Shown in pieces: positions 9,003 through 18,495 of a stretch of 48,769 nt of DNA (position 1 is the stretch's first letter; each line of letters starts with the position of its first letter). The position numbers and the translations under genes are program-made. The DNA comes from Chara braunii (lineage: Eukaryota; Streptophyta; Charophyceae; Charales; Characeae), in assembly GCA_003427395.1 (NCBI GenBank), contig BFEA01000243.1:84346-133114 (forward strand), given 5' to 3'. The notes beneath the pieces were generated by a model, which searched no databases, was not told where the DNA came from, and was given only the letters and a program-made list of their open reading frames with translations.

Positions 9003-10538
9003 ATGCGTTTGGTGCGAGTCGAAAAGTCTTGTCGGGCTGACTGTAATCTGGCCGGCTGCGCGCTTGATCGCCACGACAGACAGTGGGATCCGGGCGAGCC
9101 GAGTCGAGCGGGGTGACGATCGCAGTGGCGGAAGTTAGCACGCGACGGCCGGGATCGTCGGTGCGGGTATGAGGATTTGTAATTGGAGTTGAGTGGATGA
9201 TTGGCCTGGGGCCATATTGGAATTTCACGGCGAATGCGCCTTCATGATTGCGGATCATTTTTTCTGGTGTGAGTTCATGGTTGTGAAGCCGAATGCTCCC
9301 TTGTTGAATTCTGGTGACGTCAGTCTCGGCTTTTTCTCGTCTATCCCTCCCATCTCTCTCTCTCTCTCTCTGACTTGTATAACGATGTGTTGTGGGTTTG
9401 TCTCTCTTGTAACTCGGAGTGAACTCTCGTGATCTCCTGCGAAGCAGAACTTCTTCCGGAACTCTTCCATTAGTTTCCTGGGTAATCCCCAGGTGCCAGA
9501 AACTTAAACTTCTTGTCTTGTGAACGGTGGATGCGTGTGTACAATCCCTCGATTGATTTCTGACCTGTGCACCCTTGCCATTTTCGCACCTTCCACAGTG
9601 GATGTATAAAAATGCTTGTATTTCTGCAATTGATTTACCCAGCGCTTGACGGGATTTTGTTCGAGAATGCAAGAGTGTTTAGATATGTAGTTTTGAATGC
9701 ACTGCACATGCCATCTGCCTTATGCGGCACGACATCAACAGGCAGTCAGTGGCGCAGCTTCAAAAAAGCTAGGCGCCTCGTGTTCTGGTTGATCTGGTCT
9801 GTTGAAACTAAGTCGCGCGTTAGTCCCTCGGAACTCCAACGCAAGTAATGCATGATTGTGCGGGTTCCGTGAGATGCTTTTTCCGTGTCCAAAGGAAGGA
9901 AGATACTAATTAGTTCTTTTTCGATTGTGCTTTTTGATGACGTGTAAACTCCGTTTGATTGATTGATATGTGGACTAACGGTCGTTCCTCGGTCGGGTGC
10001 CAGCCTTCCGTATCTCCCTCGTCGATGCGCCCCTTCCCCTACAACGAGGAAAGGACACGTGTATGCGAGTGGGACGTACGAGAAGCTGTTGCACGGATCG
10101 GCGGACAATATTACTTCCCTCCTGAAAATCCTTGTTCCGGGTTCATGGATGCGGGCTTTGTCATTATCGATACGCACTTCCCACCCTACTCAGTACTGTT
10201 GTCATTTAACGAGTTGATCGTCATTCCGTGGACGACAGTGGCGTCCCATTGGCCTCGAACCCTGTGCACTGAGTACCAGTGTTTCGATCGCTACGAATCG
10301 AAGGGCTTCCACTACCGGATACGGAGTGGAGATGAGCACAAGGAAAGAGCCACGCGGCTGAGACCATCCACGTCCGACTCGAAGCTGACCAACGAGCGAC
10401 ATCGGGACTTGATACGGAAACGAGATACGCGGAGTGTATCGAAGCCCTTCCGCTCTAAACGAAGATCCATAGCGCGGTGGGAAGCTCGACAATACTTTTT
10501 GGATTGAAGTTGGATTTTTCTCTTTTCGCGCCATGCCC
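9003..10538 (+). other. Unassigned host sequence 5' of the LTR element
   Basis: The longest plus-strand frame is 9959-10507 (182 codons). It has no motif I recognise, and opposing frames of similar size overlap it, so it is not called as a gene. A (CT)n run lies near 9355-9371. It could be transcribed host DNA now separated from its downstream part by the insertion at 10545. Confidence 0.35.
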
Positions 10539-10544
10539 GCGCGC
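10539..10544. repeat. Left target-site duplication GCGCGC
   Basis: GCGCGC directly precedes the 5' LTR and is repeated directly after the 3' LTR at 35965-35970. Six bases is one more than the usual 5 for Ty3/gypsy, and the hexamer is low complexity, so chance contributes. The position exactly at both independently inferred LTR ends supports it. Confidence 0.75.
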
Positions 10545-10964
10545 TATCGGAGAGCGGCGCGCCGCGTCAATGTATAGTTGACTCGCTGCGGCCAGCCTCC
10601 GCACCATGGGGCTGCTTGTGGTCACGATCAGCAGAATCTTGACACGCTGGTTTGGCCCTTGGGTCGAGTCAGCGGACAAGACGGCGCGACGGTCCAGCCC
10701 CATGGAGATCGAATCACGGTTTTTGGGCTGAACCGCCGCGTCTGCAAGGGCCAGATTAGTAGGGCCCCGTCCAAACGGTACTGAAAACGGACCAGGGGTT
10801 AGTGAGAAAAATAGAATTGACGACTCAGGACCGGACTTACCGCGTCGGGGAGAATACGGCCCGAAATGGTCAAGGGGGAATACGGGATTGGGCCCCTTAT
10901 TAACGATAAGAGGGGTGTTTTATTTTCGAGAGCAAGGCCGACCCTTAGTATTCCAAAGTCGGGC

Positions 10965-11505
10965 CAGTTTTAGCCCGACACTAATTTTAGTACCAGTCAG
11001 AGTTATTTTTAGCGTAGGGCACGCTATTTTTAGCGCAGGCCTGAGTTATTTTTAACGCAGGCCAGAGTTATTTTTAACGCAGGCTAAATATAGCACAGGC
11101 CCGCTCTTTTTATCCCAAGCCCCGTGCTAATTTTAGTGTTGTCCCGCGCTAATTTTTGCACAGGCCCGCGCTATATTTATCGCAGGCCCATGCTATTTTT
11201 AATACGGGACTGAGTGTTCGTGTTCCAAAGTCGGGACTATCCCAGTCTCGTTGTAATTTTAGCGCAGTCCCGCACTAATTTTTGCACAGGCCCGCGCTAT
11301 ATTAAGCGCAGGCCCGTGCTATTTTTAATACGGGACTGACTGTTCGTGTCCCAAAGTCGGGACTGTCCCAGTCCCGTGCTAATTTTAGCGCAGTCCCGCG
11401 CTAATTTTAGCGCAGTCCCGCGCTAATTTTAGCGCAGTCCCGCGTTAATTTTAGCACAGGCCCGCGCTATATTTAGCGCAGGCCTGTGCTATTTTTAACC
11501 CAAGG
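10965..11505 (+). repeat. LTR repeat block i (22-bp and related units)
   Basis: Tandem units such as GCTAATTTTAGCGCAGTCCC are mixed with GCACAGGCCCGCGCTATATT and a longer unit containing CGGGACTGACTGTTCGTGTC. It lies in the presumed U3, just upstream of the TATA box. The counterpart in the 3' LTR (29390-29788) is shorter. Confidence 0.85.
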
Positions 11506-11541
11506 ACTGCTGCACCATGCCCGATCACCCGGCATCTTCAC

Positions 11542-11548
11542 TATAAAA
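11542..11548 (+). promoter_or_regulatory. LTR TATA box (5' LTR)
   Basis: TATAAAA in CTTCACTATAAAAGAGAGGC, conserved in the 3' LTR at 30257-30263. A start of transcription near 11570-11580 would follow. It lies immediately downstream of the U3 repeat block, a natural promoter position. Confidence 0.65.
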
Positions 11549-11643
11549 GAGAGGCCGAGCCACTTGAGAAGGGAGAGACCCTCATTTGCAGGAATGCGGA
11601 AGTGCTGGCGGAACGGCAAGCAGGAGTTGCGGCACTGGAACAA

Positions 11644-11838
11644 GTAAGGGAAGGAGAAAGACAAGGCAAGCAAGAGAGAGGTAAAGGAGTGGAGCGGCTT
11701 GGGGAAGAGGTAGTCCTGGTTCTCACTAGGATCATAGCCCTTTCCCTTGCCTACTCTCTTATCTCTCTCTCCCGTTGCTTCTCTCTTTCTCTCTCTTCTT
11801 CCTCCCTCTCCTCACTCACTTCTGTCATCTCTCCTTAG
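11644..11838 (+). other. Candidate 195-nt intron in the LTR leader
   Basis: A GTAAGG donor at 11644 is followed by a purine-rich stretch and then an 80-nt polypyrimidine tract ending CTCCTTAG at 11838. The 3' LTR keeps the same donor and acceptor at exactly the same spacing (30359-30553). The function would be leader splicing of the genomic RNA; this is inference only. Confidence 0.4.
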
Positions 11839-11971
11839 TCAGACTAGTCGCTTATGAATAAGCCCCGGTTTTTATTTTTTTTTATTTTATTTTATTTCCG
11901 GTGTGTACCATTACCGCATAAAGGTTGAAGTATGTGTGAGCGCACCGTGCTAACGAACTGATGAGTCGCTG

Positions 11972-12465
11972 TGCTGTGCCAAGGGGCACCCAGATTGAGT
12001 ACATCGATTTTTGTTGTGCCAAGGGGCACCCAGATTGAGTACATCGATTTTTGCAGTGCCAAGGGGCACCCAGATTAAGTACGCGATTTTTGTTGTGCCA
12101 ANNNNNNNNNNNNNNNNNNNNNNNNNNNNNNNNNNNNNNNNNNNNNNNNNNNNNNNNNNNNNNNNNNNNNNNNNNNNNNNNNNNNNGCACCCAGATTAAG
12201 TACGCGATTTTTGTTGTGCCAAGGGCACCCAGATTCAGTACGCCAATTTTTGTTGTGCCAAGGGGCACCCAGATTGAGTACGCTGATTTTTGTTGTGCCA
12301 AGGGGCACCTAGATTGAGTTGTTGTGCCAAGGGGCACCCAGATTAAGTACATCGATTTTTGTTGTGCCAAGGGGTACTCAGATTGAGAATGTCAATTTTT
12401 GTTGTGCCGAGGGGCACTCCGATTGAGTACGCCGATTATGCTGTGCCAAGGGGCACCCTGACTGA
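11972..12465 (+). repeat. LTR repeat block ii (40-bp units)
   Basis: Units contain TGCCAAGGGGCACCCAGATT and then GAGTACATCGATTTTTGTTG. About a dozen copies are seen, interrupted by the N gap. TGCC(A)AGGGGCA is itself a small inverted repeat in each unit. The counterpart is at 30690-31100. Confidence 0.9.
12102..12186. other. Assembly gap (85 N)
   Basis: A run of N inside the 40-bp repeat block; the repeat itself explains the break. Open frames spanning it are not meaningful. Confidence 0.99.
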
Positions 12466-12474
12466 GCCATCTTG

Positions 12475-12800
12475 ATGAATCGCGACTGTGCGCACTCAGA
12501 CTTGAATGCGACACTACGCTTTTAATTTGAGAAAGTCATTTTAATGAATCGCGACTCTGCGCACTCGTACTTGACTACCACACTGCGCTTTTAATTTGAG
12601 AAAGGCATCTTGATGAATTGCGACTGTGCGCACTCAGACTTGAGTGCGACACTGCGCCTGTAGTTTGAGAAAGTCACTTTGATGAAATGCGACTGTGCGC
12701 ACTCGAACTTGAGTGCGACACTGCGCCATTAATTTGAGAAAGCAACACTGAGCAATGCGACTGTGTGCACTAAGATTTTAGTGCGGCAATGCGTTCTAAA
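12475..12800 (+). repeat. LTR repeat block iii (about 69-bp units)
   Basis: About five copies of a unit with GCGACTGTGCGCACTCAGAC, then TTGAGTGCGACACTGCGC and AATTTGAGAAAG. Diverged copies recur at about 13770-14110. The counterpart is at 31110-31400. Confidence 0.85.
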
Positions 12801-13039
12801 TATGAGAAAACCACTTTTGAAGATACGCGACTATACGTCCACACACGCACAGTCCATGTTTCCACTGTTGAGCCTGTGATCCGTGCGCCCATAGGTACTC
12901 AATCCATAGTTGATCCCGTGATCTGTGCGCCCACGCGCACTGTTTTGGGAGCCATTTCCAGAAACAGGAGACTGCGCACTCACACGCGCTGTTCCGAGAG
13001 CCATTTTTGGAGCCAGAGGACTGCGCGCTCATGTACTCC

Positions 13040-13325
13040 CGAGCCTGGATACAGTCCTGATTTGCCACCTGGCAGGCTGGCGCAGCCTGATACAGTCTGG
13101 ATTTATCACTTGACAGGCAGGAGCTGCCTGATATAGTCACCACCTGTCACTTGGCAGGCTGGCGCAGCCTGATACAGTCCTGATCCGATACTTGGCAGGC
13201 TGGTGCAGTCTGGCGCAGCCCCGATCTGGTGTGTGCCACCCTCGCGTGGTCTGGCACAATCTGGCACAGTCTTGATCCGGTCTGTGTCAGTCTGGCGCGA
13301 CCTGGCGCAGTCTGCGCAGCATCGA
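13040..13325 (+). repeat. LTR repeat block iv (about 41-bp units)
   Basis: Units contain CCTGATACAGTC, a TGAT/GGAT step, then CACTTG(A/G)CAGGCTGG and GCAGCCTG. Five to six copies, grading into shorter TCTGGCGCAG units. The counterpart is at 31610-31880. Confidence 0.8.
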
Positions 13326-14159
13326 TTAAGATTGGAATTGCTATTTGGATCTAAGCGATTCTTGATCTCGCCTTTGTTCACCTGTGCACACTCCACTGAT
13401 CCAAGGAACTGTCGACCATGTCATTGTGCATTCAGATCTGTGGAACCGCCGATCATGCCACTGCTATTCAAGTTGGTCTTGTCTCTGTGCGCCTACAAGC
13501 ACCTCATTACTGTAACCAGAGGAACGTGTGCCCGCACACACTATACTTTAAGGGTCATCTTCTGAGTCCAAGGAACTATGTGCTCATGCGCGCTGTACTT
13601 GAGGGTCAAATTTCTACTTGCTCTGAACATCTTGATTTATTGTGCCCACAGGCACATGAGTTGAATATGTCGATTTATTGTGCCCTTAAGCACCTCAGTC
13701 GAGCATCTCGATTTATTGTCGATTTACTGTACTTGCAGACGCTTCGATGAGGCATATTGATTCTGAGTACACTTGATGTAATGCGACTGTGCGCACTCTG
13801 ACTTGAGTGCGACACTGCGCTCTTTATCCGAGAAATGCCGCTTTTGATGTAGTCCGACACTGTGCACTACGTCTGAGAATTCTTCATTGATGATTTTAAG
13901 TCAGTGCGGCATTGCGCACTCAGCCTTTAAAACCGAAATCGATGATCTTGAGTCTGCGCGACCGTGCACACTTTAGTTGAGAACTCTGCATTGATGATTC
14001 CGAATCAGTGAGACAGCACTCACTATGTAAACGCAATACTGATGATCTTGAGTAAGCGTGACTGTGCGCACTTGGTCTTAAGTGCGACACGGCTCACTCG
14101 AATTGCAAGACTCGGCTTTTGAAGAATCAGAGTCGATGTGCCAATGTGCACTTAAGCTC
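13326..14159 (+). other. Diverged repeat-rich part of the 5' LTR
   Basis: Short phrases such as TGTGCCCACAGGCAC, CTCGATTTATTG and GTGCGCACT recur irregularly, so this is probably older minisatellite sequence. No coding frame is supported; the same stretch is present in the 3' LTR at 31881-32740. Confidence 0.5.
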
Positions 14160-14965
14160 GATACTGGTGTGCGCCCATGCGCGCCCAAGCTTGACGTTGA
14201 TATTTGAGTGACGCGCCTATGCGCGCCCAAGCTTGGAAGTGACATTAGAGTGTGCGCCCATGTGCGCCCAAGCTTGGAAGTGATATTTGAGTGCGCGCTC
14301 ATGCGCGCCCAAGCTTGACATTGATATTTAAGTACTCGCATATGCGCGCCCAGGCTTGATATTGATATTAGAGTGCGCGCCCATGCGCGCCCAAGTTTTA
14401 TATGGTTATTTGAGAGCGCGTCCGTGTGCGCCCAAGCTTGATAGAGACATTTGAGTGCGCGCATGTGCGCGCCCAAGCTTGAGAGTATTATTCAAGTGCG
14501 CGCCCATGCGCGCCCAGGCTTGGCATTGCAGAGAGAGCGCACACCCATTTGCGCCCGAGCTGAGTATAGCCATTTGAGTGCATGCCCATGCGCGCCTATG
14601 CTCGACGTTGCGATTCGATTACGCGCCCATGCACGCCCAAGCTTGGAACTGCGATTTGAGTGCGCGCCCATGCGCGCCCAAGCTTGGAACTGTGATTAGA
14701 GTGAGCGCCCATGCGCGCCTGAGCTACATATTGCTATTTGAGTGCACGCCCAGTCCCGGTTAGGCTGTTCAAGTGTGCGCCCAGCCTTAGTTTGGCTGTT
14801 AGAGTGCGCGCCCATGAGCGCCCGAGCTAGATATTGCTGTTTGAGTGCGCGCCCATGCGCGCCCATGCCCAAAGTTGCCATTTGAGTGCAAGCCCATGCG
14901 CGCCCATGCTTGGTATTGTCAGATAGTGCGCCCAGGCTCGAGTAGGCTGCACAAGTGTGTGCTCT
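14160..14965 (+). repeat. LTR repeat block v (about 44-bp units)
   Basis: Roughly 18 copies of a unit with GTGCGCGCCCATGCGCGCCC followed by AAGCTTG and about 17 variable AT-richer bases. It is the largest minisatellite of the LTR. The counterpart is at 32740-33535, where scattered single Ns occur. Confidence 0.9.
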
Positions 14966-15339
14966 GATGATTTTGGAACGCACGTCCCGCCGATATGATG
15001 GTCGGGGACGCATGTCCAGCAAGTGTGATTAGTCTTGAGGACGTGACTGAATGCCTCTGATGATATGACTAGCCCCAAACTTCCGCTGATTTGATTTCTT
15101 GCTGATCAGTCTCTGCATGGACGATATTCATATCAGACCCTATGCAGACGGTATTTTTCCTGCACACATGATATCAGTGCAGTCTGGTTTGCACGCGCAG
15201 TGTTTTGCAACTGGCCTCTTCATAGATGATATCTTGATGATCAGTCTCTCTCAGTGACGATACTTGCAGTTCAGTCCTCATGTTCTAGTCCACTCGCTGA
15301 AGAGATCTTCGTATGATGTTGCTATGCTGAGTTGCTGCT

Positions 15340-15655
15340 CAGCCGGGCCCATTCAGGCGGGCCCCCTGTATCGAGTTGTTGCTGATTAGCCGGGCCCATT
15401 TAGGCGGACCCCTATATCGAGTTGTTGCTGATCAGGCGGGCCCATTCAGGCGGACCCCTATATTGAGTTGTTGTTGTTTCAGTCGAGCCCATTCAGGCGG
15501 GCCCCCTATATCGAGTTGTTGCTGTTCAGGCGGGCCCATTCAGGCGGGCCCCTATATCGAGTTGTTGTTGTTCAGCCTGACCGGTTCAAACGGGCCTCTA
15601 TACCGAGTTGTTGTTGTTCAGTCGGGCCCATTCAGGCGGGCCCCTATGCTGAGTT
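15340..15655 (+). repeat. LTR repeat block vi (about 45-bp units)
   Basis: About seven copies of GGGCCCATTCAGGCGGGCCC then CTATATCGAGTTGTTG. The pair GGGCCC...GGGCCC makes each unit able to fold back. The counterpart is at 33920-34185. Confidence 0.9.
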
Positions 15656-15783
15656 GATTGCTGATCCCATCGAGTTGGGCTATTTTCGTGAGTTGTTGAT
15701 ATCCCCCTCATCTCCAAAACATCATTGCTTGGCATAGCAGCTTGCCAGGGGCATTCTATATTATTTTGCAGATTAGTCAAGCT

Positions 15784-16282
15784 GGCTTCTCAACATGAGA
15801 CAACCCCTACATGGGGTAAGCAAGTTGAGAAGTTCTGCTATCGACACATTGGGCATCAGAGCTTCGTCATTCGGGCCAATAAGTCTCCCACATCGAGGTA
15901 CACGTTGGTGATCACTTATCACGTGAGAGATGTTGCGCAGGGAGTGAAGGGAACCACCTATGACCGGATTGCTGACTATATCCTCCGCAGGGAGAGCTAC
16001 TGGAGGGAACACTGGTTACATATGGTGTTTCCCCAGATCCCCTTTGCACTAGGTGGTGCCCTCTATGACTTTGACGGCTGTAACCCTAAACCACTGAGCA
16101 GAGGTGGCAGCAAGGAAAAGAGGCGTCAAGACAGGAGGATCAGGAGCGAGGTGGCCACATCTGGGATACGTATTACCATCTGCCTACAGAGGTCAGAGAC
16201 ATATGAGTCGTACCAAGAGCCTTGCTGTGTGAGCGACGTTGATTTGGGGGACTATTTTGACTGGGATACTCACAGGGATTGA
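15784..16282 (+). CDS. LTR-encoded frame LA (unknown protein)
   Basis: The open frame is uninterrupted to TGA at 16280-16282. It may begin upstream of 15784 (an in-frame ATG exists at 15725), but homology with the 3' LTR frame is clearest from here. The product is basic in its second half (KEKRRQDRRIR). It has the phrases FCYRHIGHQSF, SRYTLVITYHV, YDRIADYI, FPQIP and YDFDGCNPKPL. Order and spacing resemble the internal modules A1-A3 (LVVKFLDT, YDIRPYV, RFP, FTDGKNWEPI), so it may be a diverged relative. No known family is recognised. It lies in U5, upstream of the PBS, and would be near the 5' end of the genomic RNA. The 3' LTR copy (34318-34797) has a frameshift and a stop. Confidence 0.45.
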
Positions 16283-16422
16283 GTACGCTTGAGATTGGAG
16301 CAGATCCAAAGCATCCTATGACATTGGTCACTGGAGCGAGACGCAGGCGGAAAGTTGCCCTACGACGGGTTGCTTATCTCTTGACACGATACTTGATCGA
16401 GGGTGATTGACCCAGGCATTAC

Positions 16423-16871
16423 ATGTCAGGAGGGCTCAAGTCTGAAGAGGTAGCCGGCCATTCTAAGGGGAAGGGACCAGTCCTATATCTTGTGGATGAC
16501 TACAATCATTTGGTGGGAGCAGACTTCGTTATAAAGACTTTTCGGAAGCCACTCTATGGAGACCATTTTCTGGAGGTTTCTTATGATTACCTCTACGGGA
16601 AGGGACGGATTGAGATCTTGATTGGTGCCACTGGCAACATTTCCCTTGCCGAGGAACTGTATCTCCGAAGCGTCGCGGACGAGGAGATGGCGAGGTGTAT
16701 GGCATATATTAGCAAGATCGATCCGCGACATCTTTTGACATCAGCTATGTGGTCCCGGAGTCTATAGCCACTCAGGTTCTGAATGATGAGGAGGACTAGC
16801 GTGTACCAGATACGGAGTCCCAGAAAGTCGAGCCCACTCATGAGGGCGTACCACTTGTCGTCATTGACTGA
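16423..16871 (+). pseudogene. LTR-encoded frame LB (unknown protein)
   Basis: From ATG 16423 the frame reads 114 codons to 16767. Relative to the 3' LTR copy, one base is missing near 16725; restoring register there would let it run to TGA 16869-16871. Shared phrases with the 3' LTR frame are VGADFVI, FRKPLYGD, IEILIG, SLAEELYLRSVADEEMARC and MAYISKIDP. Differences between the two LTR copies leave most of the peptide readable, as expected if the frame was once coding. Distant resemblance to internal module B is possible. Function unknown. Confidence 0.45.
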
Positions 16872-17430
16872 AGCTCGTACCTTTTTAGTCACTTAGATGT
16901 ATTATGACATTATTATTATTTATCTGTGACTGCAGCCCCTCATATGGCTGCTTCCCGCATTCTTTGTGTACTACTCTTCAGTCTCGTGTCTCTGGTCATG
17001 CTCTTGCAGAGTCTGGTTTCTGATCTTTTCGTCTTCTCAGTGTCATTTGATTTATGATACATATCCTAGTATACGTGGAATGTTTATGCATGAGGTAACA
17101 AGTTATTTATCACTCCTTATCATAACAGGTTACACTCAAGGCTACTTGAAGACTCCTGGATAATAGGGACTCCGGTGACCTTGAGTCTAACCTTTATACG
17201 GGGTCCGGTGCAGGCGATAAAACCGAACGCCTCACTCTAAGTCGTGTCGCCACTGGCAGGAGGGATAACCCTGACTACTCGACTGTATGACAAAGGCTGC
17301 TTGTGAATTCACTTCTAATTTCCCTCAAATTTTCCAAAATCCTGCGTGATAGCCTGCCAGTCCACCAACCCACTGTACTCGGCCCGGGGAGGGACATATA
17401 GCCAGGCCCAGGAACGGTGGGGGCGCGACA
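16872..17430 (+). other. 3' end of the 5' LTR, non-coding
   Basis: The sequence is unique within the LTR and well conserved with 35405-35964. A (TTA)n-like ATTATTATTATTTAT lies near 16910. No poly(A) signal can be assigned with confidence. Confidence 0.5.
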
Positions 17431-17434
17431 AAAA

Positions 17435-17452
17435 TGACGCCGTTGCTGGGGA
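17435..17452 (+). promoter_or_regulatory. Primer-binding site, tRNA-Asp type
   Basis: TGACGCCGTTGCTGGGGA begins 4 nt after the 5' LTR. The complement of the plant tRNA-Asp 3' end is TGGCGCCGTTGCCGGGGA (known from Athila-type elements), so 16 of 18 positions agree. Both mismatches are transitions. The spacing of a few bases after the LTR is typical and independently fixes the LTR end at 17430. Confidence 0.85.
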
Positions 17453-17687
17453 CTCAAAAATTTTGAGTTCCTGGGAGCGCACCATGGTCACAATATTCAG
17501 TGACTAGGCAGCAGTCTAATATTTCGTACAAGGTCTGGCTCAGGTCAGAAAGACTATTCGACTAGAGGAACCTCGAGAGGAGGGGCCTCTTGCGGAAGTT
17601 TATCTGAAGTGACTCAGACCTGCAAGCAAGGGTTTGAAATTTGTTTTCTGGACCCTTCGCTTGACAAGTCCATAAGTCAGAAACCAG

Positions 17688-18086
17688 ATGATGACTGAAG
17701 AGTATAATGTCCTAGAAGCCCTAACTCGTGTCACCTGCGGTGGTGCCTTCCCTTATATGTTTGTCAAATGCATTACTTATGTAAAAAATACGATGACTGT
17801 GCATGTGCTTGTCTCTAGATTCCTTAACACTGATGATTTCGATATTCGACCCTACATCCTAGAAGGGACTGATTAGGACCCTAGTTTTTTTACCAACTGG
17901 GATGTCATAGTGGGGTGTGTCGAAGTAGAAAGGGATCAATTGAGACAGCAAGGGATAGAGGCGAGTTGGAGCTTATTGCCCAAAATCTACGAGAAGATTC
18001 ATAGCTCGCCAGTACCTAAAGGATTCTGTGATGGTAGGAACTGGCAGCCAATCATCAATGCAGCGCTGAGAAGGCAGAGTTGGTAG
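17688..18086 (+). pseudogene. Module A1, unknown protein upstream of gag
   Basis: ATG 17688 to TAG 18084-18086 in one frame, about 132 codons, with one internal TAG at 17874-17876. The N half has LTRVTCGGAFPY, VHVLVSRFL and DFDIRPYI. The C half has EASWSLLPKIYEKI, PVPKGFCDGRNWQPIINA and LRR. These phrases recur in A2 and A3, so this is one copy of a repeated module. No known family is recognised; residue pattern suggests a compact alpha/beta domain. It lies between the PBS and gag, where Ogre-type elements carry an extra ORF. Seven bases separate its stop from the A2 ATG. Confidence 0.6.
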
Positions 18087-18093
18087 GCAGCCC

Positions 18094-18492
18094 ATGTCGG
18101 CAGTAACTAGAGCGATAGAGGCACTGACCAGGATCACTGTCGGCGGTGCTTTCCCATATTACATTATTGAGAGGTGTATGACTTGTGAGCACGACTCAGT
18201 GATCTTGTACGTCCTTGTAGTTCAATTCCTTGATACAAATGAGTATGATGTAAGGTCGTATGTATCTGCTGGAACAAGAAGAGGGATTGACTATGAGGCA
18301 TGTTGAGTAGTTGCTACTGAGTATATCCTAGACGAAAGATTGTTATTGAAACAACAAGGAAAGAAGGTGACGTAGAGTGTCCTACCTAGAGAGTTTGAGA
18401 GATTCCCAAGCACTCCTGTGCCTGCTAGTTTCTGCGACGGGAAGCACAGGGGACCAATCCTCAACGCGATGTTAAGAGATCGAGTGTGGTGA
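18094..18492 (+). pseudogene. Module A2, unknown protein upstream of gag
   Basis: ATG 18094 to TGA 18490-18492, the same length as A1. In-frame stops lie at 18304-18306 and near 18374. Matches to A1: ALTRITVGGAFPYYIIERC, YVLVVQFLDT, EYDVRSYV, then LPREFERFPSTPVPASFCDG, PILNAMLRDRVW. Its stop is followed by GCC and the ATG of module B in the same frame, so A2 and B may once have been one protein or tightly coupled. Confidence 0.6.
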
Positions 18493-18495
18493 GCC

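Larger units (their letters stand above)
10545..17430 (+). repeat. 5' LTR (6886 bp including an N gap)
   Basis: It starts TATCGGAGAGCGGCGCGCC and ends GGGGGCGCGACA. The 3' LTR reads TGTCGAAGAGCGGCGCGCC at its start and GGGGACACAACA at its end, so the canonical TG start has become TA here. Homology to the 3' LTR is continuous. Contents in order: a short-period repeat block, TATA box, possible intron, five further minisatellite blocks, and two open frames. With transcription starting about 1 kb in, U3 is about 1 kb and R-U5 close to 5.9 kb. Confidence 0.92.

Noticed and set aside
10225-10300. tRNA-like B-box (GGGTTCGAGGCC on the minus strand)
   Set aside because: No A-box or cloverleaf partner can be found around it.
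9959-10507. 182-codon plus-strand frame upstream of the element
   Set aside because: No recognisable domain; overlapping antisense frames of similar length and no clear start context.
12051-12370. Open frames spanning the N gap in the 40-bp repeat
   Set aside because: They consist of unknown residues and translated minisatellite; no coding evidence.
14078-15078. Regularly spaced GC-rich repeats resembling a CRISPR array
   Set aside because: Spacers are not unique and repeat and spacer vary together; a eukaryotic LTR minisatellite explains it.
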